A DNA stretch of 55,007 nt from positions 1 through 55,007 of the forward strand of contig UQKW01000013.1 of the NCBI GenBank assembly GCA_900541885.1, given 5' to 3'. The stretch is from an uncultured Collinsella sp. (GTDB lineage: Bacteria; Actinomycetota; Coriobacteriia; Coriobacteriales; Coriobacteriaceae). Every line of letters starts with the position of its first letter. Position 1 is the first letter of the stretch. Made by a program: the position numbers and the translations under genes. The notes under the pieces were generated by a model that was given only the letters and a program-made list of their open reading frames with translations, was not told where the DNA came from and searched no databases. Shown one piece after another: positions 41,664 through 49,110 of this stretch.

Positions 41664-41781
41664 GGCTTAAATGCTGCGCATCATTCCTAACACCACTTAT
41701 ATAACGTATTAGATGAGTCGCGATGTGCCTCGCATTTCGTTCTGCTACGATTGCCACGTTGGCATCAATACAGGAGGGCTC

Positions 41782-42498
41782 ATGCCGGGCTTGGGAACAA
41801 TCATCAACGTTGTGCTTTTAGTTGCGGGCGGTCTTTTGGGATTAGCGGGCGGCCGCTTCATTACACCGCGCATCCAAGACACGCTCATGAAAGCATCGGG
41901 GCTGTGCGTCCTGTTTATCGGCCTGGGCGGCACCATGCAAAAGATGCTCATCATCGATGGAAAGGCGCTAGCGACCACCGGTACCACCATGCTCATCGTC
42001 TCATTTGCGCTCGGTTCGCTCATCGGCGAGGCCATCAACTTGGAGGCCGCCATCGAGAACCTTGGCGAATGGCTCAAGCGCAAGACTGGCAGTGAGGGCG
42101 ATAACGAGTTCACCAACGCTTTTGTCTCGACATCGCTGACCGTCTGCATCGGTGCCATGGCTATCGTGGGATCGATCCAGGACGGTCTGCTCGGTGACTG
42201 GTCAACGCTTGCCTTGAAAGGCGCATTGGACTGCATCATCGTCTGCACCATGACGGCGTCGCTTGGCCGCGGCTGCATTTTCTCCGCCCTGCCCGTCGCC
42301 GTGTTCCAGGGGACGATCACGTTGTTTGCCGGCGCGCTCTCCCCCATCATGACCACGGCAGCCCTCGACAGCCTTTCGCTCGTAGGCTCCATGCTCATCT
42401 TCTGCGTCGGCGTCAACCTCATCCGTCCTCAGACCTTCCGCACGGCCAATATGCTCCCCTCCGTCGTCATCGCCGTCATCTACGCCCTCCTGTTCTAA
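41782..42498 (+). CDS. DUF554 family membrane protein
   Basis: A 238-residue protein with about seven membrane helices. DUF554 motifs are visible: MPGLGTIINVVLLVAGGLLG, SFALGSLIGEAINLEAAIE, STSLTVCIGAMAIVGSIQDG and a C-terminal GVNLIRPQTFRTANMLP. The family is presumed to be a transporter, but no substrate is established. AGGAGGG lies just before the ATG at 41782. It stands between the surface-protein operon and the TerB module, with its own likely promoter. Confidence 0.9.
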   Translation: MPGLGTIINVVLLVAGGLLGLAGGRFITPRIQDTLMKASGLCVLFIGLGGTMQKMLIIDGKALATTGTTMLIVSFALGSLIGEAINLEAAIENLGEWLKRKTGSEGDNEFTNAFVSTSLTVCIGAMAIVGSIQDGLLGDWSTLALKGALDCIIVCTMTASLGRGCIFSALPVAVFQGTITLFAGALSPIMTTAALDSLSLVGSMLIFCVGVNLIRPQTFRTANMLPSVVIAVIYALLF

Positions 42499-42540
42499 AT
42501 CTATCAACGCAGCGGTATCTCGAACATCTGTTTGATGCTG

Positions 42541-42549
42541 TGCTATGAT
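42541..42549 (+). promoter_or_regulatory. Extended -10 promoter before the TerB module
   Basis: TGCTATGAT is an extended -10 element (TGn plus TATGAT) 38 bp before the GTG start. The -35 region is weak (CGAACA at 17-bp spacing), as is common with extended -10 promoters. Confidence 0.35.
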
Positions 42550-42586
42550 ATGAGGTCACCGTAGCTGCGTTAGGAGAGGAGAAGCG

Positions 42587-44347
42587 GTGGCCGACCAGGA
42601 CATCAAGATGCTCATCGAGCGCATTATGGCCGAGGCCCGGACCCATCAGTCCACCCGCTTCTCAAACGAAATCTACGCAGACGAGCCGATTCTCAAAACC
42701 GGCCGACAGATGCAGAATTTCCTCCCCGACCAGTACCGTAAAATGCGCGAGATATCGCGCTGGCAGGATGACCCCAAGGGCGGTGCGGGCCGCTGGCTTT
42801 CGGAAGCCGAGCTTTTTTACCGCCAGGGCCTGCTGATGGCCGACTTTGAGGACGACTGTCCCTACAACGGCACCTTTAAGTCGTACTTTCCCACCTACAA
42901 CGCCATGAGCGACCGGCAGCTGCGCGGCTACTTTACCTGGCGTGCCCAAGTGCGCCGCGGAACCGTCGAGGAAACGTCTACGTCCTTTGCCTTTCTGTAT
43001 CTCTATGAGCTGATTTGCGGCATTGGCGTAGATGACCCGCTCGACGGTTTTAACAAGATCAAGGCCTTTTGGGATGTCTATCGCGCCTTCGAGCCCGGCA
43101 TTGATCGGTTTGCACGCGTGTGGTTGCAGGATTACGCCGTATTCCATGGGCTCGACCCCAAGCTGCTCCGCGACTCTAAAACCGTCATGTTCGATAACGC
43201 CCTTATCGAGCTGCGGCGCGCGGCACGAGACCTTGTACCGGCACCGGCACCGTCCGACCAGACCCCCAAACGTCGCAAAACCTCCGAGCCCACGCTCCCC
43301 CTTCCGCCCGATGAGGTGCGCGAGGAGCGACTCATGGCCGCCATCAACGCCCTCTCCACGTACAACCTAAGTAACTCGCGGCTCGACCGCAGCCACCACC
43401 GCGATCTGCGCCACGTGGCATGCGCCGCGTATGTCCGCATGGCGCGCTACTATGACACGCATCGAAAGACCGGCATCGTAGCGAGCTTGTTTGGGGAGGA
43501 GACGGCCATGCCCTACACCATGTTTGCCTCGGCCGTATTCTTTGCGCCCGAGCGCCACGAGAACTGCGAATACCGCCTGGATCCCATCCATATCTACCGT
43601 TGCCAAAACGGCTTTTGGGAATGTATGCGTATCCATGGTAGTAGGCAAAAGAGCAGCAAGCTCGGTGAAATGATGCGCGCCTGCGACCAACGCCTGCGCC
43701 TGGCGCTGGACCCCGCCCATCCCCTTAAGGAAGAAAAGGTCCCCAAATATCTGGCCAAGATTATCGATGACGAGATTGTGGCATGGCTTTCGTGGGACGC
43801 CGCACACCAGCCCGTCAAGATCGATATCGACCTGACTCAGCTGGGGCACATTCGGAGCGCCGCTGCGCAAACGCGCGAAGCACTTTTAATCGACGAAGAG
43901 CGCGAGGACGGCGCACCTGTGGAAGCCGAGGCAGCGGACTCAGGGCAACCGGAAGCCGAGCCCGTAGCCGACGCGATTGTCGAGGCGGTCGCGGCACCCA
44001 TTCGGCAGGACGAGACCGACGAGCCAACCATATCCACCGAACAGTTTGGTGTCGTGGCACCGCTTCTCGCGCCGACGCCCGCGTTCGCAGCTGTTGCGCC
44101 CGCTGACGCCACGAACGAACTCACGCCTGCCGCAGACGCCTATCTCCGCGCGCTGCTCGAGCACAACGCAGTACAGGCGGAATCGGCGGTAGTGCAATCG
44201 GGGCAGAGCGAGGACATGCTCGTCGACAGCATCAACGAGGCGCTCTTTGACCTGGTGGGCGACACCGTAATTGAATTTAGCGCGGCAGGGCCGCAGATTA
44301 TCGAGGACTACGAAGCAGACGTGAGAGGATACCTAGACCATGAGTGA
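42587..44347 (+). CDS. TerB-N/TerB-C domain protein
   Basis: A 586-residue soluble protein. The TerB-N domain covers about residues 60-240, with the signature YNAMSDRQLRGYFTWRAQVR at 104-123 and FLYLYELICGIG. A low-complexity linker (residues 220-245) follows, then a helical middle, an acidic Ala/Glu-rich disordered stretch (about 435-500) and a C-terminal TerB-C domain (DSINEALFDLVGDTVIEF, IIEDYEADVRGYL). Such proteins were described in predicted Ter-linked DNA-processing systems; their molecular role is unknown. GTG start with GGAGAGGAG upstream. Its stop overlaps the next gene by eight bases, so it is tightly coupled to the BrxD-like ATPase. Confidence 0.85.
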   Translation: MADQDIKMLIERIMAEARTHQSTRFSNEIYADEPILKTGRQMQNFLPDQYRKMREISRWQDDPKGGAGRWLSEAELFYRQGLLMADFEDDCPYNGTFKSYFPTYNAMSDRQLRGYFTWRAQVRRGTVEETSTSFAFLYLYELICGIGVDDPLDGFNKIKAFWDVYRAFEPGIDRFARVWLQDYAVFHGLDPKLLRDSKTVMFDNALIELRRAARDLVPAPAPSDQTPKRRKTSEPTLPLPPDEVREERLMAAINALSTYNLSNSRLDRSHHRDLRHVACAAYVRMARYYDTHRKTGIVASLFGEETAMPYTMFASAVFFAPERHENCEYRLDPIHIYRCQNGFWECMRIHGSRQKSSKLGEMMRACDQRLRLALDPAHPLKEEKVPKYLAKIIDDEIVAWLSWDAAHQPVKIDIDLTQLGHIRSAAAQTREALLIDEEREDGAPVEAEAADSGQPEAEPVADAIVEAVAAPIRQDETDEPTISTEQFGVVAPLLAPTPAFAAVAPADATNELTPAADAYLRALLEHNAVQAESAVVQSGQSEDMLVDSINEALFDLVGDTVIEFSAAGPQIIEDYEADVRGYLDHE

Positions 44348-45644
44348 TACCGCATCCGCAGCGCCCCGTGTACCCAAACGCGTCGCTGCCGTTATCCTTA
44401 ACTCGCTCAAGGGCGGCGTGGTCCCGCGCATCGGCCTTCCCTATATCACCGTGGGACGCGAGGTCGAGATTCGCGCCCTGCTCACCGATTTGAGTCTCAT
44501 CGCCGATGGCGGCGCGAGCTTCCGCTTTTTAGTCGGTCGCTACGGAGCCGGCAAGAGCTTTTTGCTCCAGACCATCCGCACGCACGCCATGGGCGAGGGA
44601 TTCGTCGTCGCCGATGCCGACCTATCCCCTGAGCGCCGCCTGCAGGGCGGCCAGGGACAGGGCCTTGCCACCTACCGTGAGCTCATCCGCAACATATCGA
44701 CTAAAACGCGCCCCGAGGGCGGTGCACTCAACCTTATCCTGGATCGCTGGGTCGCCTCGTGTGCCGATGCCGATGAGTCTGCCGTCAATGCCCAACTGGC
44801 CCCGCTCGAGGAAATGGTCCACGGCTTCGACTTCTCCCGTATGCTCCGCCGCTACCGCGCGGCCGTATCCGAGGGCGACGAAGAAGCTATGAGCCGCGTG
44901 ACCAAATGGATTCGCGGCGAGTACCGCACCAAGAGTGAGGCACGCGCCGAGCTGGGCTCCTCAACCATCATCAGCGATGACGACTGGTACGACTACGTCA
45001 AACTCATCGCTCGTTTTTTGGTTTGCAGCGGCTACAAGGGCATGCTGGTGCTCATCGACGAGCTCGTGAATCTGTATAAGATTCCCAACGCTATCACGCG
45101 CCAGTACAACTACGAGAAAATCCTGACCATGTACAACGACACGCTTCAGGGCAAAGCGCAGTACCTGGGCATGATTATGGGCGGCACGCCAACCTCCATC
45201 GAAGACCGCCGCCGCGGCGTGTTCTCCTACGAAGCCCTGCGCAGCCGACTCGCTCAGGGCCGCTTTGCGCGCGAGGACCTTAAGGACATGCTCGCGCCCA
45301 TCATCCGCCTACAGCCACTCACCTATGAGGAACTGCTGGTGCTCATCGAAAAGCTCATGCAGATCCATGCCGGCTACTTTGGCTGGACGCCCTCGCTTAC
45401 CGAAAACGACTTGGTGGACTTCCTCAAGATTGAGTTTGGCCGCGTGGGAGCCGATACGCACTTAACGCCGCGTGAAGTCATTCGTGACTTTATCGAGCTG
45501 CTCGACATCCTATGCCAAAACCCCGATGCTAACGTGGCCGAGTTGCTGCAAAGCGTCGGTGGCGACGCGCTGGCGCCGGCAGCCGTAACGGACAACACCG
45601 ACACCGCAAGCGAAGACCGCAACTTCGCCGAGTTCACCATCTAA
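44340..45644 (+). CDS. BrxD-like ATP-binding protein (BREX ATPase domain, DUF2791 type)
   Basis: A 434-residue P-loop ATPase. Walker A is GRYGAGKS at residues 66-73 and Walker B is GMLVLIDEL near 233-241. It also has PERRLQGGQGQGLATYRELI and GVFSYEALRSRLAQGRF, which fit the BREX-system ATP-binding family (DUF2791, BrxD of type 2 BREX). A winged-helix-like C-terminal part may bind DNA. In BREX, BrxD is paired with the helicase BrxHI, and the same pairing is seen here without PglX, PglZ, PglW or BrxC. It overlaps the TerB gene by eight bases and is 116 bp upstream of the helicase. Confidence 0.88.
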   Translation: MSDTASAAPRVPKRVAAVILNSLKGGVVPRIGLPYITVGREVEIRALLTDLSLIADGGASFRFLVGRYGAGKSFLLQTIRTHAMGEGFVVADADLSPERRLQGGQGQGLATYRELIRNISTKTRPEGGALNLILDRWVASCADADESAVNAQLAPLEEMVHGFDFSRMLRRYRAAVSEGDEEAMSRVTKWIRGEYRTKSEARAELGSSTIISDDDWYDYVKLIARFLVCSGYKGMLVLIDELVNLYKIPNAITRQYNYEKILTMYNDTLQGKAQYLGMIMGGTPTSIEDRRRGVFSYEALRSRLAQGRFAREDLKDMLAPIIRLQPLTYEELLVLIEKLMQIHAGYFGWTPSLTENDLVDFLKIEFGRVGADTHLTPREVIRDFIELLDILCQNPDANVAELLQSVGGDALAPAAVTDNTDTASEDRNFAEFTI

Positions 45645-45679
45645 CCTGCCAAAAAGGGACAGGTTTATTTTGGCAGGTT
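45643..45679 (+). repeat. Perfect 12-bp inverted repeat between ATPase and helicase genes
   Basis: AACCTGCCAAAA (45643-45654) and TTTTGGCAGGTT (45668-45679) flank a 13-base loop containing GGGAC. It overlaps the ATPase stop codon and is followed by TTATC. It could be a partial terminator, an mRNA-processing site or another dispersed palindrome. Confidence 0.65.
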
Positions 45680-45760
45680 TTATCTGGGCAAACGTCGAGA
45701 CAGTAATGTAGCGAGCCACTGCTCACCGCGTTAAGAGATTCGTATTTGAGAGGAGGCCCC

Positions 45761-48205
45761 GTGAACGCCTTTGACCGGTATGCTCCGTTTATCCAAGACT
45801 TCATCTACTCCCACGATTGGGAGAGTCTGCGCTCTATCCAGGTTGCAGCGGCAGACGCCATCTTTAACACGCAAGATAATGTGCTCCTGACGGCATCCAC
45901 GGCTTCCGGCAAAACCGAGGCAGCCTTCTTTCCCATCCTGACCGAGTTTTGGGAGAACCCGCCCGCGAGCGTAGGCGCCCTCTACATCGGCCCCCTCAAA
46001 GCGCTCATCAATGATCAGTTCGTCCGTCTCAACGACCTCTGCGAAGAGGCCGATATCCCCGTCTGGCACTGGCATGGCGATGTTTCGCAGTCGCACAAGG
46101 CTAAGCTCATCAAAAAACCGAGCGGTATCTTGCAGATTACGCCTGAGTCGCTCGAGGCGCTCCTGATCCATAAGCACATGGCAATCCCTCGTATGTTCTG
46201 CGACCTGCGCTATGTGGTTATCGACGAGGTTCATTCGCTCATGCGCGGCGACCGCGGCGGTCAGACGCTCTGCCTTATCGAGCGCCTCTCGCGCATGGCA
46301 GGCGTGCAGCCCCGCCGCATCGGCCTTTCGGCCACCATCGGTGACCCCGAGCGTACGGGTGCCTTCCTCTCGCAGGGAACAGGACGCGATTGCATCATCC
46401 CCCGCTTTGAGGAGCCGCGCCGCGTGTGGCGTATCTCCATGGAGCACTTCTACAACTCGGGTCCCCAGGCGCAACAACGAGGATTCGAGAGCACGGGTCC
46501 TCAAGAGGCCGAAGTGCTTGCGTGCGAGCGCATTGAGGCAGCGGCACCCGCGGCACTGCCCGCCGGCGCCCAAGACATGCGTCACAGCGGACAGCTCACA
46601 CAAGAGGAGCGCCGTCAACGTCGTGAGCGGGCACGGGACAAGGCTACCTCCAGGGATCGCCGCACTTCGTCGGCCCCCGAGGGCGAAGTCGACATCCCCC
46701 GAGCACCCGAACAGGCATTACTCAACCCCACCGACACGGCGCCAGACAACGCCGACCCCGGCATGGGCTATATCTTTGAGCACACACGCGGCCGCAAGTG
46801 CCTGGTCTTTGCCAACTCGCGCGAGGAGGCAGAGGCCGTGTGCTCCATGCTGCGCAGCTACTGCGAGAGCCGGCACGAGCCCGACCGCTTTCTCATCCAC
46901 CACGGCAATCTTTCAGCATCGCTGCGCGAGACGGCAGAAGAGCTCATGCGCGATGAGGAGCAGGCACAGACAACCGTCACCACATCTACACTGGAGCTCG
47001 GTATCGATATCGGCCGTCTGGAGCGTGCGTTTCAGATCGATGCACCGTTTACCGTCAGCTCCTTTTTGCAGCGAATGGGCCGCACGGGGCGCCGCGATCT
47101 TCCGCCCGAGATGTGGTTTGTCATGCGCGAGGAAGAACCCGAGCCGCGCACGATGATGCCCGAGACCATTCCGTGGAAGCTCCTGCAGGGCATCGCGCTC
47201 GTACAACTCTATCGCGAGGAAAAGTGGGTCGAGCCACCCGAACTCGATCGACTCCCCTACAGCCTGCTCTACCACCAGACTATGTCGACGCTTGCCAGCA
47301 CCGGCGAACTCACGCCGGCAGAGCTTGCCCAGCGCGTGCTCACACTCAGCTATTTTCATCGCATCTCGGCCGATGACTATCGCGTGTTGCTGCGTCACCT
47401 CATTAAGATCGACCATATCCAAGTCACCGAGGGCGGCGGGCTCATCGTGGGCCTCGCGGGCGAGCGCATCATTAACAACTTTAAGTTCTACGCTGTGTTC
47501 CAGGAAAACGAGGAGTTCACCGTTCGCAGTGAGTCGGCCGAGTTGGGCACGATCGTCAATCCGCCACCGCCCGGTGAGCGCATCGCCATCGCCGGACACT
47601 GCTGGATTGTCGAGGAAGTGGACTGGAAGCGCCACACCGTCTTTGCCACGCAGGTCAAGGGCCGGGTGCCGGCCTACTTTGGCGACTGCCCCGGTGATAT
47701 CAATACACACGTACTCGAGCGCATGCGCAAGGCGCTCAACGAGCACGCAGCATATCCGTACCTTATGGGTAACGCACGGGCCCGCCTTGCGCAGGCTCGT
47801 CATACCGCCGAGATTTCGGGCGCGGGAACCAAGCCGCTCATTAACCTGGGCGGCGACACCTGGGTGCTCTTCCCCTGGTTGGGAAGCTACGCCTTTTTGG
47901 CGCTCGAGCGCATGCTCAAGATTAAATGTGCCGCGGAGCTGGGCCTTCGCGGACTCGACCCGTCATGCCCGTACTTTATGCAGTTTAAGATGAAGGCCGA
48001 CGAGGAGACGTTCTTTGAAGTGCTCGCCGCCGAAGCCGAGAAAGACTTCGACCCCATCGACCTCGTCTATCCCGGCGAGGTGCCTTACTTTGACCGCTAC
48101 GACGAGTTTGTTCCCGAAGAGCTCGTGCGCAAGGGCTTTGCCGAAGGCGTGCTCGACATCGAAGGCATGAAGCAGCGCGTTCTCGGCTGGCGCGACCACG
48201 CCTAA
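45761..48205 (+). CDS. Lhr/BrxHI-like superfamily 2 helicase
   Basis: An 814-residue DEAD/DEAH-type helicase. Motif I TASTASGKTEAA has Lys51, followed by IGPLKALINDQ (Ia), motif II VVIDEVHSL near 153-156, motif III GLSATIGD, TTVTTSTLELGIDIG (V) and motif VI QRMGRTGRR near 436-444. Between the two motor domains is an Arg/Glu/Ala-rich insertion (about residues 240-325) that looks disordered. The C-terminal third is Lhr-like. BrxHI of BREX types 2 and 6 belongs to this group. GTG start with GAGGAGG upstream. It is the third gene of the TerB-BrxD-helicase module, and convergent with the spermidine-synthase-like gene. Confidence 0.9.
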   Translation: MNAFDRYAPFIQDFIYSHDWESLRSIQVAAADAIFNTQDNVLLTASTASGKTEAAFFPILTEFWENPPASVGALYIGPLKALINDQFVRLNDLCEEADIPVWHWHGDVSQSHKAKLIKKPSGILQITPESLEALLIHKHMAIPRMFCDLRYVVIDEVHSLMRGDRGGQTLCLIERLSRMAGVQPRRIGLSATIGDPERTGAFLSQGTGRDCIIPRFEEPRRVWRISMEHFYNSGPQAQQRGFESTGPQEAEVLACERIEAAAPAALPAGAQDMRHSGQLTQEERRQRRERARDKATSRDRRTSSAPEGEVDIPRAPEQALLNPTDTAPDNADPGMGYIFEHTRGRKCLVFANSREEAEAVCSMLRSYCESRHEPDRFLIHHGNLSASLRETAEELMRDEEQAQTTVTTSTLELGIDIGRLERAFQIDAPFTVSSFLQRMGRTGRRDLPPEMWFVMREEEPEPRTMMPETIPWKLLQGIALVQLYREEKWVEPPELDRLPYSLLYHQTMSTLASTGELTPAELAQRVLTLSYFHRISADDYRVLLRHLIKIDHIQVTEGGGLIVGLAGERIINNFKFYAVFQENEEFTVRSESAELGTIVNPPPPGERIAIAGHCWIVEEVDWKRHTVFATQVKGRVPAYFGDCPGDINTHVLERMRKALNEHAAYPYLMGNARARLAQARHTAEISGAGTKPLINLGGDTWVLFPWLGSYAFLALERMLKIKCAAELGLRGLDPSCPYFMQFKMKADEETFFEVLAAEAEKDFDPIDLVYPGEVPYFDRYDEFVPEELVRKGFAEGVLDIEGMKQRVLGWRDHA

Positions 48206-48231
48206 GACCAGTCTTTTTGGGACGAGGAGAC

Positions 48232-49110
48232 TTATTTGTCGTGAAGGACGGTGCCGAGGAAGTCGGTGTCGAAGGGCACGGCTTCGGCAAAGGCGTAGTT
48301 GCCGTCGCTGGCGATGAGCAGGTAGTTTTCCTCGCCGCCGAACTCCGCATCGCCACATGGGACCACCCAGGCGTGGGCGAATACCTCGAGTGCCGTGGCA
48401 GCGCAATCGCGCAGGAACGTCACATCGCTCCCCTCGCTTGCGCTCACGATATTGGCCACGTAGATGCCGCCGGCATTCAGGCTGCCCCGCACTAGACGCA
48501 ACGCCTCAACGGTCGCCAGCTCGCGTACGGGCTCGGCACCGCCAAAGCAATCGCTCACGACCACGTCGTAGCGACGATGACCCACACTCGTCACACCCAG
48601 ATACGAGCGAGCCTCAGCAGTAATCACCCGCAAGCGGTCGCCCACCGTGCGCTCCAGCTCGTCCAGATAGAACCAACGGCGCGCCAGGCGCGTAATCTCT
48701 CCGTCATACTCGATAACGTCCATGCGCAAGCCCTCGTGCGACATCAGCGCAAACTTGGGATAGGCAAACCCGCCGCCACCCAGCATGAGCATACGGTCGA
48801 TGCCGTGACCATAAGCGTCGTGCATTGCACCCTCGGCCTCAAACACGTCGTCAAACGCACGATAGTACGCAAAGACGGGCTCAGCCCAACGCTCGCCAAC
48901 GTAACTCGCGCTTTGGTAGACGCCGCCTTGCACCAATACGCGGACTTCGTCGCCGCCCTCGTCGTGCACGCGCTTCACACGCGCCAACCCATTGCAGGTT
49001 CGCGCAACCTGCAGACAGGCAACACGAACAGCGACAGCGGCCGCACCAAGCGCCGCGGCTCCCAGAGCAACGCCGGCAACGACGCCGGCAGAAACACTCG
49101 GCTTGTTCAT
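48232..49110 (-). CDS. Spermidine-synthase-like SAM-fold protein with N-terminal membrane anchor
   Basis: A 292-residue protein. Residues 8-33 are a hydrophobic Ala/Val-rich segment (GVVAGVALGAAALGAAAVAV), likely a membrane anchor. The rest has the spermidine synthase/class I methyltransferase fold: RVLVQGGVYQSASYVGE, motif I RMLMLGGGGFAYPK, acidic motif VIEYDGEITRLARRWF and YDVVVSDCFGGAEP. Many such proteins are not polyamine synthases. Adjacent polyamine genes are absent, so the substrate is undefined. Its ATG directly follows the elp3 TAG, so the two are co-translated. Confidence 0.8.
   Translation of the reverse strand: MNKPSVSAGVVAGVALGAAALGAAAVAVRVACLQVARTCNGLARVKRVHDEGGDEVRVLVQGGVYQSASYVGERWAEPVFAYYRAFDDVFEAEGAMHDAYGHGIDRMLMLGGGGFAYPKFALMSHEGLRMDVIEYDGEITRLARRWFYLDELERTVGDRLRVITAEARSYLGVTSVGHRRYDVVVSDCFGGAEPVRELATVEALRLVRGSLNAGGIYVANIVSASEGSDVTFLRDCAATALEVFAHAWVVPCGDAEFGGEENYLLIASDGNYAFAEAVPFDTDFLGTVLHDK

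Noticed and set aside
42587..48205. Calling the TerB-ATPase-helicase trio a BREX system
   Set aside because: BrxA, BrxB, BrxC, PglX and PglZ are all absent from the flanking sequence, so only a partial relationship can be claimed.
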